Shown in pieces: positions 25,254 to 35,283 of a stretch of DNA of 64,000 bases. A model generated the notes under the pieces. The model made no database searches and had not been told where the DNA came from. It saw only the letters and a program-made list of their open reading frames with translations. A program made the position numbers and the translations under genes. The stretch is from Sporosarcina oncorhynchi (GTDB taxonomy: Bacteria > Bacillota > Bacilli > Bacillales_A > Planococcaceae). Location: positions 3,406,001 to 3,470,000 of the forward strand of contig NZ_CP129118.1 of NCBI RefSeq assembly GCF_033304615.1. Direction: 5' to 3'. How positions within the stretch are numbered: position 1 is the first letter of the stretch; each line of letters starts with the position of its first letter.

Positions 25254-26456
25254 TCACTTTAATAATTCCTCTGAAATCAACTTAAAACCTTCAACCATTG
25301 CATCTTCTTCCACTTCAATGAGCAAACACAGTCTTCCGTCAACCGTTACTTGCCGGACGTATCGCAAGTCGGCCGGATTGATGGAGATATCCGCCACTTT
25401 CGTGCTAATTTTAATAGATTTAGACGTGAAACTCGGAACGACATCATTTGCATTCATCTCATACGTCTTGTCTTCCAGTATTTTTTGGAATGCCCGCTCC
25501 ACCTTTTCCGTGCTAACTTCTTTAACGCCGCCCGCTTTGAGCACACGTTCAACTTCTTTCGTATCCAATAAAGGGATTGCGTCCCCATCCTCTTTATTAT
25601 CTTCTTCAACCATCAACATGTTATGGATTTCATCGTAGACGCCTGCCAATGTGCGGGAATCGATTTCTTCCCCCATTACTTCCTTCACAATTTCTTCGAA
25701 CACCGTCTTATTGTCTTCGGCCGTCATGATTTCTTCTCCATTCAACACATCTTCAATGAACCGATGATCAGGCTTGTTTGTCTTGCCCGCCGCATACAAA
25801 ATGTGATTCACATCCGCTGCATTATCCGTGAAACACGGGAACAGGAAACCACCTACCGGGGACGTGGTGTTGACGATAGGATCTAGCGTGATGCTCGATT
25901 TGAATTCTTTTTCATTGAAGTCGAATACGAGCGATCGTTTCGGTAAATCTGTCTGGTTCATGCTGCAGAGGATGAACGGGGTTGAATACACTTCGTCACG
26001 GATGTCGCTGTCCGTCTCATCTTTGCTGCGCTTCGTCGGCTTGTAATAATTGCCGCGGATGAACGTAATCACAAGATCCTTCTCGTAATGGAAGTCCTGC
26101 ACCATCTTCAGCGCCATACGTTGCATATTTTCCCGCCAATTGCCGATATCATCGGTCTGAAGCCCATCATACAAAATCTTTTGTGCATGCTCTTCGTTGT
26201 CGTCTTCATTATCCGATTGTCTCACGAATTTCACTTCAAACAGTTTCACACCTAACTTGCCACCAAGCACTTTCTTAAAGTTCGTAAAGAACAAATCCTG
26301 TTGCTCCTCATCGAGCAAAGCGAAAGGCTGGCTTACTTCATGGAAAATTTCACTACTCTCCGCTTGGATATATACGTTGTAAATCGTGTTAATTTTTAAC
26401 AAATCAGTTCCCGCTTTAAAGTGCTTGCGAATATCCGCGATGTCCCTTTTATTCAT
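25254..26456 (-). CDS. DUF4317 family protein
   Basis: A 400-residue acidic soluble protein matching the DUF4317 family: N-terminus MNKRDIADIRKHFKAGTDLL, then KINTIYNVYI, QNMQRMALKMVQDF-like segment and a long region ending VADISINPADLRYV. No catalytic motif, signal peptide or membrane span is visible. Family members occur singly in Firmicutes with unknown role. The start at 26456 has GGAGTTGG upstream. Lone gene. Confidence 0.8.
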   Translation of the reverse strand: MNKRDIADIRKHFKAGTDLLKINTIYNVYIQAESSEIFHEVSQPFALLDEEQQDLFFTNFKKVLGGKLGVKLFEVKFVRQSDNEDDNEEHAQKILYDGLQTDDIGNWRENMQRMALKMVQDFHYEKDLVITFIRGNYYKPTKRSKDETDSDIRDEVYSTPFILCSMNQTDLPKRSLVFDFNEKEFKSSITLDPIVNTTSPVGGFLFPCFTDNAADVNHILYAAGKTNKPDHRFIEDVLNGEEIMTAEDNKTVFEEIVKEVMGEEIDSRTLAGVYDEIHNMLMVEEDNKEDGDAIPLLDTKEVERVLKAGGVKEVSTEKVERAFQKILEDKTYEMNANDVVPSFTSKSIKISTKVADISINPADLRYVRQVTVDGRLCLLIEVEEDAMVEGFKLISEELLK

Positions 26457-26623
26457 CGATCATTCCAACTCCTTGGTTTGCAAATCCATCTATCTTTCAT
26501 TATAACAAGGTTTCGCTGGGTATACAGATAACTATTTCCCTTGCTTAACTAAACGAATTATAGGTAAGGGTGCATCAAACCAACTATATAAAAGATTTAG
26601 GGAATTGAATGATTTTAGTAAAT

Positions 26624-26662
26624 GAAAAACGCTACGTTCTGTTATGAACAAAGCGGCTTTTC
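26624..26662 (-). terminator. Terminator after the fused peptide ABC ATPase gene
   Basis: On the minus strand GCCGCTTTGTTC - ATAACA - GAACGTAGCG is followed by TTTTTC; the stem has two internal mismatches. It lies about 40 bases beyond the stop at 26703. Confidence 0.65.
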
Positions 26663-26702
26663 ACCATTACTGTCACTAGCCTACTAAACCGGACGATACA
26701 CT

Positions 26703-28433
26703 TTACATAGCTACCCAATGCCCCTCCGTTACTTCTACCAGTGTTGTATTTTCAACATTGAACGTTCTTTCCGTTTGCTCTTCTCCGTTGAATTCACGAT
26801 GTTTGTTTGCTCCTATCCGCGGATCTGGGATAGGAATTGCGGCTAACAGCAACTTCGTATAGGGATGCATTGGATTAGAGTACAACTCTTCGCTTTCCGC
26901 CAACTCGACAATCTTTCCTGCATACATGACTGCAACCCGATCACTAATATGCTTTACCATGGATAAATCATGAGCTATGAATAAATAAGTAAGACCCAGT
27001 TCGTGTTGTAACTTCTCTAGCAGCTTTACAATTTGCGTTTGAATGGATACATCAAGTGCGGATAATGGTTCATCACAAACGATGAACTTCGGTTCCACAG
27101 CCAAGGCTCTTGCAATACCAATTCTTTGACGTTGCCCACCAGAGAATTCATGAGGATAACGCATGGCATGCTCAGGTTCCAGCCCAACCATCGTGAGCAG
27201 TTCCTCCACCCTTTTTTTACGCTCTGTTTTGTTTTTACTGATACGGTGGATGTCCAATGCCTGACCGATTATATCAAGCACTTTTAAACGTGGATTCAAC
27301 GAAGAATACGGGTCTTGGAAAATCATCTGCATATGCCTTCTCATACTCTTCATTTCCTTCTGGGAAAATCGGTTGATGGCCATTCCTTGGTACAGTACTT
27401 CTCCACTTGTCGGTTCGTCCAGCCGCAAAATTGCACGGCCGGTTGTCGATTTCCCGGATCCCGATTCACCTACTAGACCTAACGTTTCACCTGGACGAAT
27501 GTAAAAACTGATATCGTCAACTGCCTTAGTCAGTCCCTTTTTGCCACTGTCAAAGTGCTGTTTAAGCGAATTTACTTGAATGAGAGGAACCGTTTTGTCA
27601 ATTTCTTCAGGAAGTTGCGATACCTGTTTCTCTTTCTTCTTTTCATCCAGTCTAGGCAATGCATTCAATAACTTCCTAGTGTAGGGATGTTGAGGGCTTT
27701 CAAACACTTCTAACGTTGTTCCGCCTTCAACAATCTCCCCTTTCTTCATAACTACGACACGATCACACATTTCTGCTACTACACCTAAATCATGTGTAAT
27801 TAAAATAATGGATGTGCCAAATCGCTGTTGAATATGTTTCATAAGCGTCAAGATTTGAGCTTGAATGGTTACATCTAACGCAGTTGTCGGCTCATCCGCA
27901 ATTAGAAGAGCTGGTTTACAAGCCAGCGCCATTGCAATCATGACCCGTTGACGCATGCCTCCTGAGAATTCATGAGGATATTGGTTATAGCGAACTTCAC
28001 TATCTTTAATGCCAACCATTTTTAGCAGTTCAATTGTTTCTTTCTTCGCTTCTGTCTTTGATACATCCATATGTTTCATAATGCTTTCACAAATTTGTTT
28101 CCCGACTACTTTTGTCGGGTTTAAAGAAGTCATTGGGTCTTGGAAAATCATTCCGATTCCTTTCCCTCTAATACCTTCCATTTCTTTTTCGGTCTTTTCG
28201 TTCAGGTTTTCTCCTTGAAACTCTATAACTCCCTCTTTCATATACGAAGGCGGCGATGGTAATAAACGCATGATGGATCGAGCAGTTACACTTTTCCCAC
28301 TACCTGATTCCCCCACTATACCAAGGGTTTCTCCTTGGTTCACTTCAAAACTAACACCACGGACTGCGTTGAAATCTTCGTCTCTCATTGTAAAAGACAC
28401 GTGTAAATCCTTCACTCTTAAAATGGGTTCCAC
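26703..28433 (-). CDS. Fused double ATP-binding protein of a peptide ABC transporter (DppD-DppF fusion)
   Basis: A 576-residue protein with two complete ABC domains in tandem, equivalent to separate DppD/OppD and DppF/OppF (GsiA-type). Domain 1 has Walker [14 protein letters not shown], signature [12 protein letters not shown] and Walker [13 protein letters not shown]; domain 2 has [25 protein letters not shown] and [12 protein letters not shown]. Each half ends with the oligopeptide-family C-terminus ([12 protein letters not shown] and [12 protein letters not shown]). Start is GTG 28433 ([10 protein letters not shown]) seven bases after GGGAGG; the longer open frame has no site. It diverges from the permease genes, with which it surely forms one transporter. 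Confidence 0.93.
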   Translation of the reverse strand: MEPILRVKDLHVSFTMRDEDFNAVRGVSFEVNQGETLGIVGESGSGKSVTARSIMRLLPSPPSYMKEGVIEFQGENLNEKTEKEMEGIRGKGIGMIFQDPMTSLNPTKVVGKQICESIMKHMDVSKTEAKKETIELLKMVGIKDSEVRYNQYPHEFSGGMRQRVMIAMALACKPALLIADEPTTALDVTIQAQILTLMKHIQQRFGTSIILITHDLGVVAEMCDRVVVMKKGEIVEGGTTLEVFESPQHPYTRKLLNALPRLDEKKKEKQVSQLPEEIDKTVPLIQVNSLKQHFDSGKKGLTKAVDDISFYIRPGETLGLVGESGSGKSTTGRAILRLDEPTSGEVLYQGMAINRFSQKEMKSMRRHMQMIFQDPYSSLNPRLKVLDIIGQALDIHRISKNKTERKKRVEELLTMVGLEPEHAMRYPHEFSGGQRQRIGIARALAVEPKFIVCDEPLSALDVSIQTQIVKLLEKLQHELGLTYLFIAHDLSMVKHISDRVAVMYAGKIVELAESEELYSNPMHPYTKLLLAAIPIPDPRIGANKHREFNGEEQTERTFNVENTTLVEVTEGHWVAM

Positions 28434-28480
28434 AGGAAATCCTCCCTTTTTGTCATCAAAACTAAATTTGAACAATAGAA

Positions 28481-28509
28481 TTGACAAACATTATCTCTTT
28501 GACTATAGT
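28481..28509 (+). promoter_or_regulatory. Sigma-A promoter of the peptide permease operon
   Basis: TTGACA (28481-28486) and TATAGT (28504-28509) are 17 bases apart. The palindrome GACTATAGTC (28501-28510) covers the -10 region and could be an operator. The site lies in the 123-base divergent interval with the ATPase gene. Confidence 0.75.
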
Positions 28510-28556
28510 CTAGTATACCAATCGGAATTAAACAATATAAAAGGTGGTGGATTAAT

Positions 28557-29978
28557 TTGGTGCACACTTTAGCTTCACTTCTTGAGAAATCTTTCAAGGA
28601 AGCTCAAGGAAAGAAAATCGTTCAGGCTTTGTTAGTTCTGGTAGCACTTCCCGTTCACCTAGTCGTTTATTTTATTTACTTGACTAGAAAGAAGGAGCAA
28701 AACCGCGATACCGTTTCGAATACTTTGCGATCGGAACTATCAGAGAAACAATTAGCCAATCAATGGCATGCTGAATATGTAGATCAACTCGTGCGAAAAC
28801 GTAACTTCTTCCATGAAAATAACAGCGATCAAAACATACAAAAGATGGCCGAAAAGTTAGTGGCAAAAAGACAAGAAGAAGAGATTGCCAAGTATACCGA
28901 CAATTTTCTGACTCAAAACGGACTACAGAAGGACACATATTGGCCGTATTTCCAATCACTAGTAAAGCAGCCTTATTTTTTACTTCTTACTTTCATTCCA
29001 GGAATTCTGATGTATGTAATTCTATTGCTGATTAGCACTCCTTTTCTAACTTATATTGTAGAAAGACTCTTACAAAGTGTGCTTGTAATTATGGGAGTTA
29101 CAGTGTTGGTGTTTACGATTCTTTATATCTCACCATTCGATCCCGCCTCCAACATTCTTGGGGAATCGGCGACACGGGAACAGATTACAGCATTCAACCA
29201 GTTGCACGGGCTGGATCTCTCCTACTGGCAACAGCTTTGGAATGCACTCATAGGAATCGCTACATTCGATCTAGGTTCTTCGTTTGCAGGGAATGAAGAT
29301 GTCGCTACAAGCATCGCAAATAAATTTCCAGTTACCTTAACAATTGCTCTTTTTTCCGTCATCATGGCAATTGTCATAGCGATTCCAGTTGGTATTCTAT
29401 CTGCAACTCGCCCAAATTCATTTTTGGATTACTCGTTCATGTTCATTGCGTTGATTGGATTATCGATTCCAAACTTTTGGCAAGGACTTATCTTCATACT
29501 GAATTTCTCGATCAAACTTAATTGGCTTCCGGCTACATATAGTCCCGGCAATTACCTATCGATGATTATGCCCGTAGTCGTTCTTGGAACTGCACTCACG
29601 GCTTCCATCGCTAGAATGATGCGCTCATCGTTACTTGAAATCATTCACGAAGACTACATCATCACTGCACGGGCAAAGGGACTATCCAAAGGACAGGTGT
29701 TATGGAAACACGCTGTTGGAAATGCAATGATACCGGTCATTACTGTTATTGGATTGTTGTTCGGAGGCATGCTTGGAGGCGCCGCCGTAACGGAAAAGGT
29801 CTTCAATATTAGAGGGATTGGAAGTTACATCGTTGATAAGCAATTCATTCCTGATATCCCGGCTATCATGGGCGGGGTTGTCTATATTGCGATTACAATC
29901 TCGTTAGTCAATTTACTTATTGATATCCTATACGCATTCCTAGACCCAAGAATCCGTTCTAAGATAAACCAATCGTAA
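28557..29978 (+). CDS. Peptide ABC transporter permease, DppB-like, with long N-terminal extension
   Basis: A 473-residue permease. Residues ~165-470 are a normal DppB/OppB core: IVERLLQSVLVIMGVTVLVF, PVTLTIALFSVIMAIVIAIP, and the EAA loop EDYIITARAKGLSKGQVLWK. The first ~160 residues are additional: one membrane span (QALLVLVALPVHLVVYFIYL), a charged helical stretch of ~90 residues, then a second hydrophobic segment (YFLLLTFIPGILMYVILLLI). The start is TTG 28557 with AAGGTGG nine bases upstream. It leads an operon with the DppC-like permease (14 bases later) and the binding protein. Confidence 0.9.
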   Translation: MVHTLASLLEKSFKEAQGKKIVQALLVLVALPVHLVVYFIYLTRKKEQNRDTVSNTLRSELSEKQLANQWHAEYVDQLVRKRNFFHENNSDQNIQKMAEKLVAKRQEEEIAKYTDNFLTQNGLQKDTYWPYFQSLVKQPYFLLLTFIPGILMYVILLLISTPFLTYIVERLLQSVLVIMGVTVLVFTILYISPFDPASNILGESATREQITAFNQLHGLDLSYWQQLWNALIGIATFDLGSSFAGNEDVATSIANKFPVTLTIALFSVIMAIVIAIPVGILSATRPNSFLDYSFMFIALIGLSIPNFWQGLIFILNFSIKLNWLPATYSPGNYLSMIMPVVVLGTALTASIARMMRSSLLEIIHEDYIITARAKGLSKGQVLWKHAVGNAMIPVITVIGLLFGGMLGGAAVTEKVFNIRGIGSYIVDKQFIPDIPAIMGGVVYIAITISLVNLLIDILYAFLDPRIRSKINQS

Positions 29979-29992
29979 AGAAGGTGTAAGGC

Positions 29993-31489
29993 ATGAAAGA
30001 TTCCTTAACTAATCGTCATGCATTAGCAACGTCAATAGAATATCCTCAAGCCAATTTCACATGGATTCTGTCGTTAGTTCTGGCTGGAATCATCTTGTGG
30101 AATAGTTTTTCAACTTCAACAGGAGAGCTAAACCCTTTTGTATTTGCCTTATTCTGTGCTTACATGTTGACATCCTTGTTCCAATTATTCCTGACGTGGA
30201 AAATGAAAAAAGACTTGCTCGATACGGGAGAAATTCGTACAACAACAAGACGTTTAGGTTATATCCAATTAGCCAGCTTGCTGACGGGCAATGTTTTTGC
30301 TGCTGCTTTTGCTTTTAACTTAATCAATAAGAGGAAGACACCTGAATACACATTTGCGGTGTATATGTTACTGACTCAACTAGCGATTATTGCAATCAGC
30401 TCTGTGAATTTTTTTAAACCATATGTCAGCGACACATTTCTACCAGCTATGGTGATTCTTCTGTTCATTGCTCTGTTTTACTTATTCGTTCTGATCTTGA
30501 CAGTCCGTTATGTGAGAGAGTATGAAGCCCCAGGGTGGATGTCTATCTTAGCTATTATTTTAATGGCCACAGCAGTTACAGGTAACTTATTTGCATTACT
30601 TCTAGGGTGGAGTCTGTTGATGAAATCCAAACGCTTTGACACTTCCAGACTATTGAAGTGGAATGTGATGTGGGAAAAAATCACTCGAAATTCTACCGCA
30701 ACACTAGGCATGTTTTTCATCCTACTTATGCTAGGCATTTCGATTACGAGTCACTTCACATTCGACTATGCACTTGCCGTGGAGAATAATTACAGTACCA
30801 TTTTACAATCTCCTAGTCTCGCTTACCCGTTTGGGACGGATAACTTTGGACGCGATGTGTTTTCAAGAATTGTGTTTGGTGCTCGGATCTCGCTGCTCGT
30901 CGGGTTCGCATCAACGCTGCTTCCCGGCATAATCGGCGGATTCCTTGGAGCAATTGCCGGATATTACAGCAATCGCATGGACAATTGGATTATGCGTTTG
31001 CTCGATATTCTGTATTCCATTCCTGGTATCTTACTGGCAATCGCTATTATCGCTGCATTTGGCGCTAATACTGTCAATTTGATTATTGCGCTAAGCGTTG
31101 GAGCCATTCCAACATATGCCCGAACAATGCGTGCGAATGTCCTCATGGTTTCAAACTATGATTTTGTCGATTCTGCAAAAGCGCTAGGTGCATCCGACTT
31201 TTCCATACTGTTTAAGCAGGTCGTACCAAATTCACTCGCTCCGATGATTGTAAAGTCCACCTTAACCATCGGCGGTGCAGTCATTGCAACAAGTAGCCTT
31301 AGTTACTTAGGCCTTGGCGTTGAGCCCCATATTCCAGAGTGGGGAAATATTTTGAAAGTCGGAAGTACGTATCTTGAAACAAATTCATATCTCGCTATTT
31401 TCCCCGGCCTTGCAATTGTATTGCTTGTCCTTTCATTCAACTTCTTGGGTGATGGATTACGAGATGCACTAGATCCTAAGCTTGATTAA
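29993..31489 (+). CDS. Peptide ABC transporter permease, DppC-like, with extra N-terminal membrane domain
   Basis: A 498-residue permease. The C-terminal ~280 residues are a normal DppC/OppC core, starting with YPFGTDNFGRDVFSRIVFGA and including the EAA loop DFVDSAKALGASDFSILFKQ and GLGVEPHIPEWGNIL. The N-terminal ~220 residues carry about six further hydrophobic segments (e.g. WILSLVLAGIILWNSF, AMVILLFIALFYLFVLIL) not present in usual ~300-residue members. Both permeases thus have extensions, suggesting a modified complex. AGAAGGTG precedes the ATG. Followed 27 bases later by the binding protein. Confidence 0.9.
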   Translation: MKDSLTNRHALATSIEYPQANFTWILSLVLAGIILWNSFSTSTGELNPFVFALFCAYMLTSLFQLFLTWKMKKDLLDTGEIRTTTRRLGYIQLASLLTGNVFAAAFAFNLINKRKTPEYTFAVYMLLTQLAIIAISSVNFFKPYVSDTFLPAMVILLFIALFYLFVLILTVRYVREYEAPGWMSILAIILMATAVTGNLFALLLGWSLLMKSKRFDTSRLLKWNVMWEKITRNSTATLGMFFILLMLGISITSHFTFDYALAVENNYSTILQSPSLAYPFGTDNFGRDVFSRIVFGARISLLVGFASTLLPGIIGGFLGAIAGYYSNRMDNWIMRLLDILYSIPGILLAIAIIAAFGANTVNLIIALSVGAIPTYARTMRANVLMVSNYDFVDSAKALGASDFSILFKQVVPNSLAPMIVKSTLTIGGAVIATSSLSYLGLGVEPHIPEWGNILKVGSTYLETNSYLAIFPGLAIVLLVLSFNFLGDGLRDALDPKLD

Positions 31490-31516
31490 CAACTAAAAAA
31501 TTGGAGGAATTTATCG

Positions 31517-33328
31517 ATGAAAAAGAAACTATTAACACTGACCCTGCTGCTAGTGCTCGTGCTTGCAGGCTGTGTGAAAACAAAATCAGAGGTTGAAAGT
31601 GAAGGCAAAGAAGATGGCGGTAAAGGCAGTTCGAATGAGAAAGTACAAATTGAAGTCCTTGGAACGGCGGCGGGTGAAGAAGACTTAAATATTGTGCGAG
31701 ATCAGCTCATCAAAAATGGTTTTGACGTCAAACTAAACATCCAGCCGGATTATGGATCTTTTTCGGCACAAAAAGACGCAGGAAACTTTGACATTGCCCT
31801 ATCGAGCTGGACGACAGTTACCGGTAACCCCGACTATGCCGTCCGTGCGCTCTTCAAAACTGACGGAGCAAACAGTCTCGTCAAGGATGCTAAAGTGGAT
31901 GAATTAATCGACCAGGCAAGTAGAGAAACCGCAGACGAATATACGAACACATACAAGGAACTTGAACAGCAACTTGTAACGGAAAAAGCATTCATCGCTC
32001 CACTCTATAATTCCTTTAAAGCGCAGGGGGTAAACAAAGAGGTATTGAATCCGGATACCGTTAGACTGGCAAAATCCCGTGCAGTGGCTTGGGAAACAAT
32101 TGACTTCAAAGACGGGGCAAAACGTACTACTGAACCTCTTATTACACAACAAGCCATTGGTGACTTAACGTCGCTGGATCCGATCAAAGGAAATGATGGC
32201 TCAATAAATACACTTAACACCAATATGTACGTGAGACTCGTCAACCTAACAGATGAAGACGAAGTGGTTTCTGATGGTTCACTATCTCATAATTATGCAA
32301 TGGCTGAAGGGAATTCAGACTATTACTTCCTTCTTCGCGATGACATTCACTTTGCATCTGTCTCGGATGGAAATGTCATCGATTCTGGTGAACGTGTTGG
32401 TGCAGAAGATGTTGTGTTCTCACTAGAACGTGCTAAAGACAAAGATTCCGTGCCGGATCACCGGACATACAGCTTACACGAACGTATTAAAAGCGCTGAA
32501 ATTGTCACTGATCTAACAGAGCTAAAGAATACAAAAATTTCCGGCAGCGAAGAAACTGTTCTAGAAAAACTTGAACAGGGGCTCAAGACAAAACTATCCG
32601 GAATTGTAGAACATAAAACAGAAGCCGACAACGGCAAAGGCGATTATCAAGTCGTCAAAGTCACAACGACCGAACCGTTCCCACAAGTCTTAAATTACTT
32701 GGCACACCAATCCGCGGGAATTGTTTCAGAAAAACAAGTAAAGAATATAAACACATATGATGTTGCATCCTTTAACTTGGATACGGATATTCCATATGGA
32801 GATCAGCGGACAATAACTGAAGGTGCAAAATATAACAACCAGCTCTATGCAAGCGGACCTTATATTCTCGTGAAGAAAAATGATTATCAGGCAGAGTTCG
32901 TTAAAAACCCTGGATATCGCACAGGTAGTGAATTTGAACCTAAAATCTCAACTGTAATTGTACGCTTCATCGATGACACAGATAGTGCCCTCTCAGCATT
33001 ACGTAACGGTGAGATTCATCTCTTTAACGGCGTTCCCGAAACGAAGTACGACCTCGTAGAAAAAGCAGATAACTTGCTGCTTCAAAAGAGCGACAGCAAT
33101 GCCGTTGCTTACTTGCAATTCAATACTGCCGGCCGCAAGGTTTCACAGAGTGAAAACTTACGTAAAGCTGTATTATTCTCTATCAATCAAGACGAGTTCT
33201 TAAATTATTACCACGGTAATAAGAAAAAAGCCTACTCGACAGTCAGCCCGCTCGTTGATACAGGAAACGAACTTGTAGCTGATTCAAGTAAGGTAAAAGA
33301 ATTCTTAGAAGCCTATCACAAGGAATAA
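31517..33328 (+). CDS. Peptide-binding lipoprotein with circularly permuted SBP_bac_5 fold
   Basis: A 603-residue lipoprotein (lipobox LAGC, Cys19) of the DppA/OppA class whose sequence order is permuted. Residues ~42-170 correspond to the usual C-terminal part of SBP_bac_5 proteins (IVRDQLIKNGFDVKLN, SSWTTVTGNPDYAVRALF, VDELIDQASRET, APLYNSFKAQGVNKEV). Residues ~205-603 then follow the usual N-terminal-to-middle order: LTSLDPIKGND (~218), FLLRDDIHF, GAEDVVFSLERA (~300), ASGPYILVKKND (~447), LSALRNGEIHLF, LQFNTAGRK and LRKAVLFSINQDEFL (~550), ending at KVKEFLEAYHKE where a normal protein would continue into the first block. GGAGG precedes the ATG. Last gene of the operon. Function: capture of peptides for the permeases. 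Confidence 0.88.
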   Translation: MKKKLLTLTLLLVLVLAGCVKTKSEVESEGKEDGGKGSSNEKVQIEVLGTAAGEEDLNIVRDQLIKNGFDVKLNIQPDYGSFSAQKDAGNFDIALSSWTTVTGNPDYAVRALFKTDGANSLVKDAKVDELIDQASRETADEYTNTYKELEQQLVTEKAFIAPLYNSFKAQGVNKEVLNPDTVRLAKSRAVAWETIDFKDGAKRTTEPLITQQAIGDLTSLDPIKGNDGSINTLNTNMYVRLVNLTDEDEVVSDGSLSHNYAMAEGNSDYYFLLRDDIHFASVSDGNVIDSGERVGAEDVVFSLERAKDKDSVPDHRTYSLHERIKSAEIVTDLTELKNTKISGSEETVLEKLEQGLKTKLSGIVEHKTEADNGKGDYQVVKVTTTEPFPQVLNYLAHQSAGIVSEKQVKNINTYDVASFNLDTDIPYGDQRTITEGAKYNNQLYASGPYILVKKNDYQAEFVKNPGYRTGSEFEPKISTVIVRFIDDTDSALSALRNGEIHLFNGVPETKYDLVEKADNLLLQKSDSNAVAYLQFNTAGRKVSQSENLRKAVLFSINQDEFLNYYHGNKKKAYSTVSPLVDTGNELVADSSKVKEFLEAYHKE

Positions 33329-33366
33329 CAGACATTCACAAGCCAACCAACCTTTTTTGAAATGCA

Positions 33367-33406
33367 CCCCGAAAGTAAGCGCTGCTCGCTTACTTTCGGG
33401 GTTTTT
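33367..33406. terminator. Terminator of peptide transporter operon (also facing DUF1456)
   Basis: A perfect 15-bp stem, CCCCGAAAGTAAGCG (33367-33381) with CGCTTACTTTCGGGG (33387-33401), five-base loop, followed by TTTTT. Confidence 0.92.
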
Positions 33407-33411
33407 CATCA

Positions 33412-33918
33412 TTAATCCCGATATCGTAATGCCAACCCTTTTAGGAAGTTTCGCGCATATCGATCACCGCACTCCTTATAATTCCGATGACCTTCTTTAC
33501 GGAGCACTGCACTCAATTCACTTTTGGATAGTTCAACTCCGGCTTCATGTAAAATAGCGATCATATCCTCACTAGTGAGAGAAAGTGCGATTTTCAATTT
33601 CTTCAGGACGATATTATTGACGTTGCGGTTAGTAGAAGACATGAGAAACTGGGTTTGACGATTTCCCTGCTTGTCCTCCTGTACACCTCTTTTCAACGTG
33701 ACAAAGCCATTTAAAAAGGACTCTAATGTCGTGTTATCAATCGTTCTCCCATATTCCGTGTCTTCCTCATCAGCATCTGTATTTTTCATTTTCGTCAACA
33801 TTTCTTTTACTTCTTCCTTCGTTGTTTGAATGCCACCCAGCCCAAATATCTCGACCATTTCCACATCTTTTATGTCGAGTGCATATCTCAACCTGCTCAG
33901 AATGTCATTATTATTCAT
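33412..33918 (-). CDS. DUF1456 family protein (YehS-like)
   Basis: A 168-residue protein with two copies of the ~68-residue DUF1456 motif: NNNDILSRLRYALDIKDVEM at the N-terminus and NNIVLKKLKIALSLTSEDMI from ~residue 95, each followed by SKSELSAVLRKEGHRNYKEC-type helices. No known function, no membrane or signal segments. ATG 33918 has AAGG eight bases upstream; GTG at 33927 is an alternative. Confidence 0.87.
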   Translation of the reverse strand: MNNNDILSRLRYALDIKDVEMVEIFGLGGIQTTKEEVKEMLTKMKNTDADEEDTEYGRTIDNTTLESFLNGFVTLKRGVQEDKQGNRQTQFLMSSTNRNVNNIVLKKLKIALSLTSEDMIAILHEAGVELSKSELSAVLRKEGHRNYKECGDRYARNFLKGLALRYRD

Positions 33919-34030
33919 GAATATCACCTTAATCCTTTCGTGTTTTACGGTTGACCTTAGTATAAAGCTTTTTACGGTTGATTACGATTAACATCAGTTG
34001 TTTTGAGCTAGTACTTGTCATTCGTTCCAA

Positions 34031-35101
34031 TTATTTTATTTTGTTAATTAACTCAATATATTGTGTATCTCCATATCCTACAGTCGGGAAAAGCTTGAAT
34101 AGTTGTGTAAGCAATTGAGATTGTGGGAGCTGTTTATTCTTCAAAATATAAGCAGTGACAGGATTATTTTCCGTCTGCATACCTAAAAATATCTCGATCG
34201 CTTGATACATGAGCGGAAACAGTTCATGGATCGGCTTCGTATGATTGACTAATACTTCTTCATATACTGAACAATAGTCACCTAACGTAATCTCTGTTTG
34301 GTTAACTTTAAACTCGTCTTCCCTAAAGCTATTCAGAAATACTCGACCTTTGTAATCGGATTGTTCAAGGTACGCTAGAAGTGTCAACAAATTCATCTGA
34401 CAAAACATATCTTCGCCGAACCATAAAACAATATAGGTATAGTCCTTCTCAAATAGATTCGATAAAGGTTTGATGACTTTATTGTTGTAGTTTTCCACCG
34501 TTACGCCGTGCCCCTTTGCACGCACTTCTATAAAATTATTATCGAAAATGGGCGTTGTTGTTGCATGTACACACATCGCTTCATTGAAGGGTGCATAATC
34601 AGATTCTCCCATAAGCTTCTTACTGTAAAATTCATCGTACATCATTTGTCCATTCAATATATTTAACACATCCTGGTCAAACAATTCACTTTTCTGGTTT
34701 TTTAGTTGGATAACCTCTGCTTCTCTATTCATCGTAACGCCACCCCTTCTTTCGTAAAACATCAACTTGGGAAACGATTGGACAGGCTTTTGATTGAGTT
34801 GAAATTCTCTCGGACTAATTCCAAACACTGTTTTAAACGCTCTGCTGTAGGCCTCTTGAGAGGAGTAACCATAGTCAAACGCTATGTCTATAATCTTCCG
34901 GTTTTTCACTAAATCTTCCGTAGATACATACAACCTTCTCAGAAGAATGTATCTTCTAATGCTTATCCCTGTTGCCTGATGAAATCTAAACGAACAATAA
35001 TAAGGGGAATACCCCATATAATTTGCTAAATCCTCTAGCGAAAACACATCTTTTAAACGCCCCTCAATCCAATCAATCATTTGCTGTATATATTCATTCA
35101 T
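34031..35101 (-). CDS. AraC-family transcriptional regulator with large C-terminal domain
   Basis: A 356-residue regulator with the DNA-binding domain at the N-terminus: two HTH motifs (LEDLANYMGYSPYYCSFRFH and IDIAFDYGYSSQEAYSRAFK, GISPREF), residues ~5-105. The remaining ~250 residues include YIVLWFGEDMFCQMNLLTLL, similar to the core of DUF1835-type proteins, whose ligand is unknown. The start is ATG 35101 with AGGGG eight bases upstream. No operon partner; it is divergent from the oligopeptidase gene. Confidence 0.85.
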   Translation of the reverse strand: MNEYIQQMIDWIEGRLKDVFSLEDLANYMGYSPYYCSFRFHQATGISIRRYILLRRLYVSTEDLVKNRKIIDIAFDYGYSSQEAYSRAFKTVFGISPREFQLNQKPVQSFPKLMFYERRGGVTMNREAEVIQLKNQKSELFDQDVLNILNGQMMYDEFYSKKLMGESDYAPFNEAMCVHATTTPIFDNNFIEVRAKGHGVTVENYNNKVIKPLSNLFEKDYTYIVLWFGEDMFCQMNLLTLLAYLEQSDYKGRVFLNSFREDEFKVNQTEITLGDYCSVYEEVLVNHTKPIHELFPLMYQAIEIFLGMQTENNPVTAYILKNKQLPQSQLLTQLFKLFPTVGYGDTQYIELINKIK

Positions 35102-35283
35102 CTGCCCCACCCCTGAAGTAAAGTATAGCTTGCATCGAATCTATTCTTATGACAATTGTTGTGTTTTAAAGATAAATCGTAGTTCTATGAAGGGCAATGC
35201 ATAGAGTCCGCGGGAAAAAGAGGGTTTCCTCATTCGTATCTCGAAAATAATACGTATACCGAAAGATCGAGAGGAGAAGTTTG

